DNA of 64,000 nt from Spirochaetia bacterium UBA5763 (GCA_002418835.1 DIEX01000015.1:69238-133237), one strand, 5' to 3'; numbered from the stretch's first letter, positions 35,413-43,739 are shown. The notes: generated from the sequence alone by a model not told the origin. A program made the numbers and translations.

Positions 35413-37779
35413 TTACTCGGAACTTAAGTATTTTTCGAGGTATTCTGTCAGGTCCCTTATATTTCTTCTTATCATAGCTTTAAATTCAACAGGTATATTC
35501 TGATCTGCAACAACTTTGTAGTAGTTTATCGCGTCCCTTACCTGTCTGTGCTTAATAAATTCATCTGCCTTCTGAAGCATCGGTTTATATTTGTAGAAAG
35601 AATACTCAAGAATATTCTTTTCACGGGACAGGCTGAATTCATCGGGAAGTTTTTTAAAATCGAAGCTCACCTTCAGGATCGGGAGTTCTCTTTTCTTTAT
35701 CCTGTCAGGTTTAATAAATTTTTTATAGAAATCCAGGTCATTTTTTTTCTTTTCATCAAAGCGGGAATCATCAAAGCTGTATTCCTGCTCATCTTTCTGC
35801 TGTTCTCCTAAAATTTCGAACTGTGAATCATCAGTTTTCTTTTTGTCCTCTTTCAGGATCTTTTCAAATATATCTTCATCAGTAAGTGTGCTGTCATCTT
35901 TCGGTTTCCCGTATTCACTGATCAGATCAAAGTCATTGGCGTCTTCTTCAGCTTCTGTATGCTTCTCAATCTCTCTCTCTTTTTCGCTTTTTAATATCTC
36001 TTCAGGTATCAGTGGTTCATCTGGAGTTTCTTCCGGTTTTTCTTCAACCGGTTCAGCGTCAAGCGGGAGTTCAGCACTCTCCGGAACTTCCGGGAGAGCT
36101 TCAGCAGCAGTCTCTTCCGCAGGGAGCGGCACTTCAGGTTCCGGAGTAATAGCATTTAATTGTTCTTCTTCTGTTGAGATATCCTCTTCGAAACCTTCAA
36201 TTTCATCAAGCGTCAGTTCATCCTGCAGTTCCTCTTCGCGGAATTCCGGGATAGATTCAGGTTCATCAGGCAGCATCTCTGCTATGGTTTCAGTATCTGT
36301 CGCATCAGCATCTTCAGGTCTGTATTCATCAATAATCTCTTGAGCTTCCTGTTCTGTAATCTCAGGAATCTCCTCTATAGCTTCAGCAGTTTCGTCATGA
36401 GGCTCTGTTCCGAAATCGGGGAATACTTCAGGTTCAGGGAAAAGTTCCGGTTCCGGAAAGAGTTCCTCTTCACGGCGCAGTTCCTCCTCTGCGGGGAGTT
36501 CCTCTTCAAATCCTTCGATTTCATCAAGTGTCAGTTCATCATGAGGTTCTGTTTCGCTGAATTCCGGGATGGATTCAGGCTCGTCAGGAGCCTCCGGTTC
36601 AGTAAACTGTTCAAGCTCTTCAGATGTGAAGAGCTCCTCTTCAGTGGGAGCCTCGTGCTTCGGCGGTTCCGGCGCGGGCTCTTCTTTTACAGGTTCGCTT
36701 TTTCTCTCGCTGAGCTTTTCAAGTATTTCAAGTACCGGTTTCGGATCAAAATGGATCGGTATCGGAGCTTCATAACGGGCTTCAATAATTGCAGGAGCAC
36801 GGCTGGCTTCAGGTATTTTAGCCATATCGTCAAAACGATCATGGATTTTATCGAGCGAATTTTTAAGAGTGTTGAGCTTCTCCATCTCATTTCTGATCTG
36901 GTTCAGAAGATCACTCTTATCCCGCTCTATGTCACGCGCTGCTTCCTGCTCTTTAAGCTCCCTGAGCCTGCTCAGTTCATTGAGCGCCTTGTCTCTGTCT
37001 CCGTTTATCTCTGAGAATTTATCTTTAAGAGTCTTCAGTTCATGCTGAAGGCTTGCAAATTCAGCATAATCATCGAGATCGAATTTCTCCTCGGGCTTTG
37101 ACCTGAGCCTGTCAACTTCATCACGGATCGTGTTAAGCTCTTTTGCGATCTGTTCTGAAATTTTACTGATTATCTCTTCGGAATCTATGCTCTTTTCCGG
37201 GAGCCCGATATTTATTGTTGATGGCACGGGCCCGTCGATTTTAAGCCTCAGTTCTCCTCCAGGCTGCTGCTGTTCAGAGATCCTTGTTTCTATTTTTTTC
37301 TTTATATCCTCATCACGTCTCTGCCGGAAATGGTTCAGATATTCGATGTTGCCGTCAATTTTTTCCCTTACAGAGCTGTCGAGAATTCTATCCCGCACAC
37401 CTCTGAAAAGAGAAATGGCTGTTTCAATATCCCCTTTGCGGGCATATACTTCTGAGTTGATAAGTGTTCTTTTGTAGAGTTTGAACCGCGAATTATCAGG
37501 TATTATTTCGTTTGCGGAGAAGGGGAGCTGCAGAGCGCCGGAAGGTTCCTGAATATCAGGAAGAGTTTCCCTACCTGCCTGTTCAGGTATCCTTTCTTCA
37601 GGGAACTCTTTCTCTATTGCCCTGTCGGAAGCCCTTCTTCGAAGGATTCTTTCCGCTTCATCATTTTCAGCAGGGGCTTTTTTTTCAGATATATCCGCAG
37701 GTGCTCCCTTTGAGCCGAATAGGGCCCAGGCAAGGAGCAGCAGGATTATCACTAATGCTATTACAAGAATTATACTCAT
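35413..37779 (-). CDS. membrane-anchored acidic coiled-coil protein with internal repeats
   Basis: A 788-residue protein of unknown function. Residues 2-18 form a single transmembrane anchor. TPR-like helices follow at about 100-160, then a coiled coil at about 210-310. A Glu/Pro-rich acidic region spans about 345-690, where the block DEPESIPEF...DELTLDEIEGFEE occurs twice, about 105 residues apart. A second TPR-like pair of helices closes the C-terminus (ADEFIKHRQVRDAINYYKVV). Such a layout suggests a scaffold spanning from the inner membrane; that is inference. The codon structure on this strand also creates long mirror frames on the plus strand, which are not genes. Confidence 0.75.
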   Translation of the reverse strand: MSIILVIALVIILLLLAWALFGSKGAPADISEKKAPAENDEAERILRRRASDRAIEKEFPEERIPEQAGRETLPDIQEPSGALQLPFSANEIIPDNSRFKLYKRTLINSEVYARKGDIETAISLFRGVRDRILDSSVREKIDGNIEYLNHFRQRRDEDIKKKIETRISEQQQPGGELRLKIDGPVPSTINIGLPEKSIDSEEIISKISEQIAKELNTIRDEVDRLRSKPEEKFDLDDYAEFASLQHELKTLKDKFSEINGDRDKALNELSRLRELKEQEAARDIERDKSDLLNQIRNEMEKLNTLKNSLDKIHDRFDDMAKIPEASRAPAIIEARYEAPIPIHFDPKPVLEILEKLSERKSEPVKEEPAPEPPKHEAPTEEELFTSEELEQFTEPEAPDEPESIPEFSETEPHDELTLDEIEGFEEELPAEEELRREEELFPEPELFPEPEVFPDFGTEPHDETAEAIEEIPEITEQEAQEIIDEYRPEDADATDTETIAEMLPDEPESIPEFREEELQDELTLDEIEGFEEDISTEEEQLNAITPEPEVPLPAEETAAEALPEVPESAELPLDAEPVEEKPEETPDEPLIPEEILKSEKEREIEKHTEAEEDANDFDLISEYGKPKDDSTLTDEDIFEKILKEDKKKTDDSQFEILGEQQKDEQEYSFDDSRFDEKKKNDLDFYKKFIKPDRIKKRELPILKVSFDFKKLPDEFSLSREKNILEYSFYKYKPMLQKADEFIKHRQVRDAINYYKVVADQNIPVEFKAMIRRNIRDLTEYLEKYLSSE

Positions 37780-37988
37780 ATAAATATCTGGAAATTATTC
37801 CGGTTATCATATTATCGGCATCAGCAGCTGAAATACTCAGCGAAATTTATGTCAATAATCGCATATTTTCAGAAAAATTATAGACACTTTTCACCTCATA
37901 TTTTTTTTGTAAAGATAAAATGGAATGCATTTTAGGGAATAGATGCTGAAATGACTTTCAGAAAATTCAAAAAGTCAGAGGTTAGATT

Positions 37989-38204
37989 ATGACAGAAAAA
38001 ATAAACAGGAACATGACCTTCGGTGAACTTCTTCGCGCGTATCCGGAAGCTGCTCCGGTGCTTGGCAGTTACGGACTTCACTGCATAGGGTGCAGGCTCA
38101 GTGTTTCTGAAACTATAGAGCAGGGGATGAAAGCCCATGGCATGGATGACGGCATGGTGGATAAGCTTATTGTTGAGCTGAACCAGAAGGCTGGAATCAA
38201 ATAA
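37989..38204 (+). CDS. DUF1858 domain protein
   Basis: A 71-residue cytoplasmic protein consisting of one DUF1858 domain (MTFGELLRAYPEAAPVLGSYGLHCIGC), with the CxxC (HCIGC) typical of the family. DUF1858 is thought to act in redox or iron-sulfur chemistry, often beside hybrid-cluster proteins or nitrogen-oxide detoxification genes. No such partner is next to it. It ends three bases before the convergent glgX stop. Confidence 0.9.
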   Translation: MTEKINRNMTFGELLRAYPEAAPVLGSYGLHCIGCRLSVSETIEQGMKAHGMDDGMVDKLIVELNQKAGIK

Positions 38205-38207
38205 GGA

Positions 38208-40340
38208 TCATGCAGTAAGTATTATCAGGGAATGGGGGAGAAGAATAACCTCATTCCCTTTTAAAAAAGGCTCATTCCCTTGAAGGAAGATATCCTCCCC
38301 CTCAACAGCAGAAGTATTAATTGATATTTTCCAGCTCCGGCCGGACGGTGTTTCAGGTATTTTAAATAATCTGTCTTCTCCCGAGGGATTGAACATCATG
38401 TAAAAGTCTGAATCGGGGAGCAGAAAAAGCTCTTCAGCATAAGCTCCGTTAATTATTGCTGCAATGCATAAATCCTCGTCACTCCAATCCGGTTTTTTAT
38501 TCTCAGGAGTCATCCATAGAATATCTTCAGTTGTGAACCCCTTTTTCTTCTGGCCGGAGTAGAATCTCATAGATCTGAGGATCGGGTGATTTTTGCGGAA
38601 TTCAATCATCTTTCTTGTAAATTCATATATTTCACTGTTTTTTTCTGCAAGAGACCAGTTTATCCATGATATTTCATTATCCTGACAGTATGAGTTATTG
38701 TTCCCTTTCTGGGATCTCCTTAATTCATCACCTGCGAGCATCATAGGTATACCAAGGGACAGGAAAAGTGTGGCAGTGAAATTTTTTATCATCATGATTC
38801 TGAGCCGTTCAATCTCCGGAGGGGCGCCTAAACCTTCGATTCCCCAGTTGCAGCTGAAGTTGTGATTCTCTCCATCCCTGTTGTTTTCGCCGTTCTCTAT
38901 ATTGTGTTTACTGTTGTAGCTCACGAGATCATTAAGTGTGAATCCGTCATGGCAGGTTATAAAGTTTATACTCCTGCATGGTGCGGATGTATTATAAAGG
39001 TCTGAACTCCCGGTAAGTCTTGTGGCAAATAGCCCTTTGAAACCCTGTTCTCCCCTCCAGAATCTTCTTATGTCATCTCTATACCTTCCGTTCCACTCCG
39101 CCCATCTACCCGGAAATTTACCCACCTGGTATGCACCGCCGGCGTCCCATGCTTCAGCTATAATTTTTACATTCCTGAGTATCGGGTCCTCTTCAATCCA
39201 TTCGATAAGCGGAGGGTTGGAGAGCATCTCCCCCTTCTGATCTCTCCCAAGTATAGATGCAAGGTCAAAGCGGAAACCGTCGACATCCATCTCAATAAAC
39301 CAGTAGCGGAGGCAGTCCAGTATAAACTGCCGCACAAGAGGGTGGTTGCAGTTCACAGTATTACCGCATCCTGAGAAGTTTTTGTAGTATTTTTTATCCT
39401 CATCCAGCATATAATAAATCGTGTTATCAATCCCTCTGAATGATAGAGTTGGCCCCCTGTGGTCACCTTCATGTGTATGATTGAATACCACATCAAGAAT
39501 AACTTCAATTCCGGCTTCGTTAAACTGCTTTACCATGTCCCTGAACTCCTTCACCTGGCTCCCCAGTGATCCCGATGCGGAGTAGCTCCCTTTAGGCGCG
39601 AAAAAGGCTATGGTGCTATATCCCCAGTAGTTCTTTAGTTTTTCGCCTGTAACAGGGTTGATATTGATGTTTTCAAATTCATCAAATTCCTGAATAGGGA
39701 GGAGCTCTACAGCGTTTACACCAAGTTTTTTCAGATATGGTATCTTTTCAGTGAGCCCTTTAAACGTACCTGGAGCTGTAACACCTGATGATTCATGGGC
39801 AGTGAATCCCTTAACATGGAGCTCGTATATTATAAGATCATTTTCCGGTATTCTTATGGGATTTTTTACAAGTTCGTTCCGGCCGTTCAGTACAATGCTT
39901 TTAGGGACGTATGGCGCACTGTCGATCATTGAAAAGGATTCCTCTTCATATTCAGAGCCGAGGATTACACCTCGCGCTCTTGTAAGATCCCACTTGAAGT
40001 TCCCTGTGATAGCCCGCGAGTAAGGATCAAGGAGGAGTTTGTTATCATTAAACCTGTGACCGCAGGATGGATCATACTCGCCTGAAATTCTGTAACCGTA
40101 AACCTGACCCTCCATGAGCCCGGCAATCCAGATATGCCATACGTCACCTGTTTTATTGAGGAATGGATCCATCGGTATTTCAGTAAAATCTGAACTGTTT
40201 TCCGCAGAATGGAAAAGAACAAGAGTTACTCCAGTGGCGTTTCTTGTAAAAATTGAAAACTGTATCCCATTGTTAATAATATTCGCTCCAAGTGGATTGG
40301 GGAGGCCGGGAGCGGTTTTTAAATTTTCAAATTTATTCAT
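38208..40340 (-). CDS. glgX: glycogen debranching enzyme GlgX (isoamylase family GH13)
   Basis: A 710-residue GH13 glucan hydrolase cutting alpha-1,6 branches of glycogen limit dextrins. An N-terminal CBM48-like domain (LPNPLGANIINNGIQFSIF) precedes the barrel. The catalytic nucleophile lies in DGFRFDLASILGRD, the acid/base Glu in IIAEAWDAGG and the transition-state Asp in FITCHDGFTLND; VILDVVFNHTHEGD is conserved region I. Length is normal. No other glycogen gene is adjacent. The ribosome site is weak. Confidence 0.93.
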   Translation of the reverse strand: MNKFENLKTAPGLPNPLGANIINNGIQFSIFTRNATGVTLVLFHSAENSSDFTEIPMDPFLNKTGDVWHIWIAGLMEGQVYGYRISGEYDPSCGHRFNDNKLLLDPYSRAITGNFKWDLTRARGVILGSEYEEESFSMIDSAPYVPKSIVLNGRNELVKNPIRIPENDLIIYELHVKGFTAHESSGVTAPGTFKGLTEKIPYLKKLGVNAVELLPIQEFDEFENININPVTGEKLKNYWGYSTIAFFAPKGSYSASGSLGSQVKEFRDMVKQFNEAGIEVILDVVFNHTHEGDHRGPTLSFRGIDNTIYYMLDEDKKYYKNFSGCGNTVNCNHPLVRQFILDCLRYWFIEMDVDGFRFDLASILGRDQKGEMLSNPPLIEWIEEDPILRNVKIIAEAWDAGGAYQVGKFPGRWAEWNGRYRDDIRRFWRGEQGFKGLFATRLTGSSDLYNTSAPCRSINFITCHDGFTLNDLVSYNSKHNIENGENNRDGENHNFSCNWGIEGLGAPPEIERLRIMMIKNFTATLFLSLGIPMMLAGDELRRSQKGNNNSYCQDNEISWINWSLAEKNSEIYEFTRKMIEFRKNHPILRSMRFYSGQKKKGFTTEDILWMTPENKKPDWSDEDLCIAAIINGAYAEELFLLPDSDFYMMFNPSGEDRLFKIPETPSGRSWKISINTSAVEGEDIFLQGNEPFLKGNEVILLPHSLIILTA

Positions 40341-40482
40341 ATCTTTTTATTAACAGTCTGGTAATAAAATCCTTTAAACTTTACCCGGTTAGAAAATGAT
40401 ATATCAGGATAAAGCTGTTTATCCTGATATCAGCGGTACTTTTATATTTTATAAATAATATATTTTACGAGGAATTGCGAGT

Positions 40483-40863
40483 TTATTTTACTACAAAAGA
40501 CTTTAATATAAGCCTTATAATATTTCTTTCGGGATCATTAGTGTAAACACTTATTGATTTGTTTAATGGACCTTCCCGTTCATCTGTATGGAGTTCAACT
40601 ACAATCTCACCGCTGCCTCCGGCAGGGATCTCCCTCTCCGAAAGGAGAGTTCCTGTGCAGCCTCACCCGGCTTTAACTCTTTCTATTATGAGGGTTGATG
40701 TCCCTCTGTTGGTAAAAGTAAAAGTATGCGTAACGGTGGAGCTTGTTTTTACCTTTCCGAAATCATGAGTTGTATCCTTAAAAAAGGCAACAGGTTTTGC
40801 ATCGCATGAACTGAAAGCGAAAAACAGAAGGATTGTGAGTGCTGAAAAAATTTTAGTTTTCAT
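40483..40863 (-). CDS. DUF1573 lipoprotein read through an in-frame TGA: probable selenoprotein (Sec67-Gly-Cys)
   Basis: A 126-residue frame if the TGA at 40665-40663 is decoded. The N-terminal part is a lipoprotein signal (lipobox FSSC, Cys20) and the first half of a DUF1573 domain (HDFGKVKTSSTVTHTFTFTN). After VKAG the frame meets TGA, then continues in the same frame as GCTGTLLSEREIPAGGSGEI and ends with SVYTNDPERNIIRLIL, the second half of DUF1573. In the family this site reads CGCT, so TGA stands for the first Cys, giving Sec-Gly-Cys. A hairpin (40655-40623) starts seven bases after the TGA. Many other genes here end in TGA, so the codon is not globally reassigned. The alternatives are a nonsense mutation or a sequencing error. 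Confidence 0.75.
40623..40655 (-). promoter_or_regulatory. candidate SECIS-like hairpin after the in-frame TGA
   Basis: On the minus strand, CAGG...CCTG form an outer stem and CTCTCC/GGAGAG an inner stem around TTTC. The apical loop begins 19 bases after the TGA, inside the usual bacterial SECIS window. The loop lacks the guanine usual in its first two positions, and a competing fold exists (TCTCC with GGAGA, ten-base loop), so this is suggestive only. Confidence 0.45.
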
Positions 40864-41087
40864 TATTCTACCGGTTTCAGTTTGATAAAGAAGCTAAATA
40901 TTTCAATATATCAATTATAGTCAAATATTTTATTATGATGATAATTTAAGTGCAATTAGTTCCCGGAAAGGTTAGTATTGTTTAATTTTTTTTAAAGATA
41001 AAAAGAAATAAAAATTCTGGCATAAAAAATTTTAAAAAAATACTAAAGGGAATAATCAATCTACCGATAATACTAATGATTGATAAT

Positions 41088-41111
41088 AAATTACACTCCT
41101 ACATGTAATTT
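41088..41111 (+). repeat. 8-bp inverted repeat upstream of the orphan terminator
   Basis: AAATTACA and TGTAATTT are perfect arms around an eight-base loop, ten bases before the 15-bp hairpin. It could be part of a small RNA or leader. Confidence 0.45.
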
Positions 41112-41120
41112 TACCAGGTT

Positions 41121-41164
41121 AAAGGCTTTTGCGGAACGCGCTGTCCGCAAAAGCCTTTCTTATT
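41121..41164 (+). terminator. strong orphan hairpin, terminator-like
   Basis: AAAGGCTTTTGCGGA and its exact reverse complement form a perfect 15-bp stem with an eight-base loop, followed by CTTATTT. No plus-strand gene precedes it within 900 bases, so it would terminate an unannotated small RNA or attenuate transcription toward the YciO-like gene. Confidence 0.6.
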
Positions 41165-41255
41165 TAAGGGTATATTCTTTATTTATTATTTTGTTATTGC
41201 GTTAAGTTGAAATGTATGCTCTGTATATTTATAGAGAGTGACAGGGATTATTGAT

Positions 41256-41864
41256 ATGATTTTTGTTATTAATGAAAAAAATCCTCAGACGAGGCTTATA
41301 AGCAAAACCAGGGATATCCTTGAAGAGGGTGGAGTCATTATTTTCCCCACAGATACAGTCTATGCTTATGGATGCGATATAAAAGATAAAAGAGCCATAG
41401 AGAGGATTTACAGGCTCAAAAAAATGGATAAGAAAAAGCCCCTGAGTTTCATTTTCACAGATATTTCAGAAATATCTGAATATGTCCGCAATGTATCGGA
41501 TGAGGCCTTTAAAATAATGAAAAAAGCGTTCCCCGGCCCGTACACTTTTATTTTTCAGGCTTCCAGGCTTGTCCCTAAAATTGTTGTAACTAACCAGAAA
41601 ACAATAGGTGTGAGAATACCGGATAATAATATAGCTCTTGATATAGTCAGGGCATTGGGGAGACCTATCCTGGCCACAAGCGTTTTTAATATGTCTGGTG
41701 AATATCTTATGGATCCCAGGGAGCTTGAAAAAGTTTTCAGGAATGAGGTTGATCTTGTAATTGATGCCGGGCCTAAGCCGGCTGAACCATCAACAGTGGT
41801 TGATCTGTCAGAGGATGAAATTGAGGTAATCCGCGAAGGTAAAGGAGAAATATTCTTTACATAA
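41256..41864 (+). CDS. Sua5/YciO/YrdC family protein (L-threonylcarbamoyladenylate synthase-like)
   Basis: A 202-residue YrdC-like protein. Motifs: GGVIIFPTDTVYAYGCD, IYRLKKMDKKKPLSF, FPGPYTFIFQAS, and VGVR-like IGVRIPD, ending with STVVDLSEDEIEVIREG. The length and sequence fit the YciO branch; this family binds ATP and RNA, and true Sua5/TsaC makes the t6A precursor. Whether this copy makes t6A cannot be told. The frame could start at a GTG at 41238; the ATG at 41256 has an AGGGA upstream and gives the normal N-terminus. Confidence 0.85.
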   Translation: MIFVINEKNPQTRLISKTRDILEEGGVIIFPTDTVYAYGCDIKDKRAIERIYRLKKMDKKKPLSFIFTDISEISEYVRNVSDEAFKIMKKAFPGPYTFIFQASRLVPKIVVTNQKTIGVRIPDNNIALDIVRALGRPILATSVFNMSGEYLMDPRELEKVFRNEVDLVIDAGPKPAEPSTVVDLSEDEIEVIREGKGEIFFT

Positions 41865-41932
41865 GGCCTGATTTTTTTATTATGATCTGACTCGAATAGA
41901 GAGGGTGTAATTAAATAAAAGAGGTAACAGGA

Positions 41933-42259
41933 ATGTCTGAAGGTTTAAGAAGTTTTTTAATTGTTATCAAAGCTATCGTAATATACATCAGCCTCGGCGC
42001 TATTGTAGCCTTCTTTTTTTATAATATAAGAAAGCGTGACCTCTTTGGAGGATATATAGGCGGTCTCGTTGTCGGTGTAATAGGCGCTCTGATCGGGGGG
42101 CTTATGCTTGATAGACTCTTTTATGATATATTCGTTGTAGTTCTCGATTTCCTTTCAAGGGGCGCGGGTGTGAATATCATTGCAGGTTTTATCGGAGCGT
42201 TTCTTGCTCTATACATAATGAACCGGCTGAATCACAACCGTGAGCGTAAGAAATACTGA
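41933..42259 (+). CDS. small integral membrane protein, unrecognised
   Basis: A 108-residue protein with three transmembrane segments (about 9-30, 37-58, 80-97). A glycine-rich stretch (GGYIGGLVVGVIGALIGG) resembles the transglycosylase-associated/YeaQ-type small membrane proteins. The tail is basic (NHNRERKKY). It has AGAGG upstream and precedes two envelope genes at short spacing, so the three are probably one operon. No function is assignable. Confidence 0.7.
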   Translation: MSEGLRSFLIVIKAIVIYISLGAIVAFFFYNIRKRDLFGGYIGGLVVGVIGALIGGLMLDRLFYDIFVVVLDFLSRGAGVNIIAGFIGAFLALYIMNRLNHNRERKKY

Positions 42260-42282
42260 TATTTTATCATAGAAAGGGATTA

Positions 42283-42912
42283 ATGAGAATCAGGATCTCG
42301 ATTTTACTGCTGCTTTTTCTTATTGTGCTGGCTGGAAAAAATGATCTGTATGCCGCCAAGAGAAGAATGCTGGGGCCGAATTTTACCATGTCATGGGCAT
42401 CGTCATATCTTGCTATTGATTCAGCTTCTGTCAAAGTTGAAAATGACGCGTCATGGACTTATGCCTCTGCCACAGGGTGGTTTTTTGATTACCTTATTAA
42501 TCCGTATATCTCTTTTAGAAGTAACTGGTTTTTTTATCCGGCAGTAATTAACAGCAGTCCCGATGATATGAAGGCGAGGGTGGGAGAGATACCTTTGCAT
42601 GAAATGGGATTCTCAATTCTCCGGCATTTTAATCTTCAGCCGATTAATCCATGGTTCGGTGCCGGACCATTTATGCAGTTTTCCACACTTAACGATATAA
42701 ATTCATATATAATTCATGCGGTATTATCTGTGGGATTTGATTACGAAATTGCAGAGGATACTTTTTTTTGTCCTGAATTGATGTGGGGTATTGGTGCGAG
42801 GCTCCTCAGTTCAGATGATGAGACGGTGCAGGTGAATATACCCACAGGGAAGGATTTCACCAGCAGCGGTATAGTAATATTTTTTAAACTCGGGGTTGGA
42901 AGAACATTTTAG
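42283..42912 (+). CDS. putative outer-membrane protein
   Basis: A 209-residue protein with a cleavable signal peptide (about 1-23, cut after LYA). The mature part has alternating aromatic/hydrophobic stretches (YISFRSNWFFYPAV, WFGAGPFMQFS, VSVGFDYEI-like segments) and a C-terminal Phe (LGVGRTF), typical of small beta-barrels. No family is recognised. It lies 23 bases after the membrane protein and 12 bases before the lipoprotein in the same direction. Confidence 0.65.
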   Translation: MRIRISILLLLFLIVLAGKNDLYAAKRRMLGPNFTMSWASSYLAIDSASVKVENDASWTYASATGWFFDYLINPYISFRSNWFFYPAVINSSPDDMKARVGEIPLHEMGFSILRHFNLQPINPWFGAGPFMQFSTLNDINSYIIHAVLSVGFDYEIAEDTFFCPELMWGIGARLLSSDDETVQVNIPTGKDFTSSGIVIFFKLGVGRTF

Positions 42913-42924
42913 CATGGGGTCGTT

Positions 42925-43506
42925 ATGAAAGCAATTGCAAAGGGAACAGCATCGTTAATACTATTATTTTTTATAATGAATCTTTCCTGTGTAAGCGAGA
43001 CTTCTTTCTTTAACAGGGGGAGCGTTGATAGAAAAATTGATAAGATTGCGGTGCTCCCTTTTAAAGATTATAATCATAATGAAGGGAATAATTCAGGTGA
43101 ACTTGCCCGGAATATCTTTGAGTCTACCCTTCTGCGAAAAGGTTTTAATGTAATAGAAATTGAAAAAACAGCAGTAGTGGTGGATTTTGATTTCCTTGAG
43201 AAGAATGAATTTCCTTCTAAATGGATTACAGAAACAGGTTCAGTAATCGGTGCTGATTATATGCTGTATGGTTCAGTACATGACTATAGGACATATCAGT
43301 CATCAACATCCTTTCTTTATCTTTTTTCCTGGCTTGAAATAACTTCATCAGTTGGAATTACTGCAAGGCTTATTTCCTGTAAAACAGGGGAGGTTGTGTG
43401 GTCCGGGTCTCTAACAAGGGCGTCCTATACATTTAATGATGCTGCTAATGAAGCGATAAGGGAACTGGTGCGGACAATTAAAATCAGGCCTGCTGATTCA
43501 AAATAG
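42925..43506 (+). CDS. CsgG/GNA1162-like lipoprotein
   Basis: A 193-residue lipoprotein with signal peptide and lipobox NLSC (Cys22). The mature part resembles the CsgG/GNA1162/DUF799-type fold: KIAVLPFKDY, an ELARNIFESTLLRKGFNVIE segment, IGADYMLYGSV, TARLISCKTGEVVWSGS and a final helix. Relatives sit in the outer membrane and take part in secretion or assembly. The stop codon lies in the stem of a hairpin shared with the convergent gene. Its partner could be the preceding barrel protein; that is inference. Confidence 0.75.
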   Translation: MKAIAKGTASLILLFFIMNLSCVSETSFFNRGSVDRKIDKIAVLPFKDYNHNEGNNSGELARNIFESTLLRKGFNVIEIEKTAVVVDFDFLEKNEFPSKWITETGSVIGADYMLYGSVHDYRTYQSSTSFLYLFSWLEITSSVGITARLISCKTGEVVWSGSLTRASYTFNDAANEAIRELVRTIKIRPADSK

Positions 43507-43532
43507 CAGACCTGATCCAGTCAGGTCTGCTA
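43504..43532. terminator. perfect 12-bp hairpin covering both stop codons of two convergent genes
   Basis: TAGCAGACCTGA (43504-43515) pairs with TCAGGTCTGCTA (43521-43532) around TCCAG. The plus-strand gene ends with TAG at 43504 and the minus-strand gene with TAG at 43532, so both stops are the outermost bases of the same stem. No T tract follows on either side; it may still limit read-through or protect 3' ends. Confidence 0.75.
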
Positions 43533-43739
43533 TGCGGCAAACATATCAACTGATTTAATCTGTGCAATGGGTATCTTCTGGCTATTGTCACAATTATCAA
43601 TAGTAATTATCATATCATCGATTATCTGTCTGTTTTTATAGAGCTCAACCTCTGAGCCGTCATTAAGTATAACAATTATATCAAGGCCCTTTATCTCAAG
43701 ATATTTTTCAAGTAGTTCACGAAACTTTTTACTCTTCAT
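43530..43739 (-). CDS. small conserved-looking protein, possibly Sm-like fold
   Basis: A 69-residue protein. After a short helix (KKFRELLEKYLEIKG) it is beta-rich (DIIVILNDGSEVELYKN, MIITIDNCDNSQKIPIAQIKSVD), a pattern like Hfq/Sm-type or small beta-barrel proteins. AGGAG lies six bases before the ATG at 43739; the open frame begins five codons earlier. I recognise no family. Confidence 0.6.
   Translation of the reverse strand: MKSKKFRELLEKYLEIKGLDIIVILNDGSEVELYKNRQIIDDMIITIDNCDNSQKIPIAQIKSVDMFAA

Larger units (their letters stand above)
40864..41255. other. gene-free AT-rich region with two tandem hairpins
   Basis: About 390 bases between the divergent DUF1573 and YciO-like genes. The first 220 bases are AT-rich without structure I can recognise; then come an 8-bp hairpin (41088-41111) and a 15-bp terminator-like hairpin (41121-41158). 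Confidence 0.5.

Noticed and set aside
35843..37014. Long plus-strand frames (166 and 224 codons) opposite the acidic repeat protein
   Set aside because: They are mirror frames caused by Glu/Ser-rich codons of the minus-strand gene: low-complexity Ser or Phe/Arg translations, no ribosome sites, no family.
40559..40768. Plus-strand frame opposite the DUF1573 gene
   Set aside because: It is a shadow of the DUF1573 reading frame; the minus strand carries the family match.
40483..40863. Calling the DUF1573 locus a plain pseudogene or a 66-residue gene
   Set aside because: The frame is intact on both sides of one TGA that replaces a conserved Cys, which fits selenocysteine better than decay. The pseudogene reading stays as the alternative.
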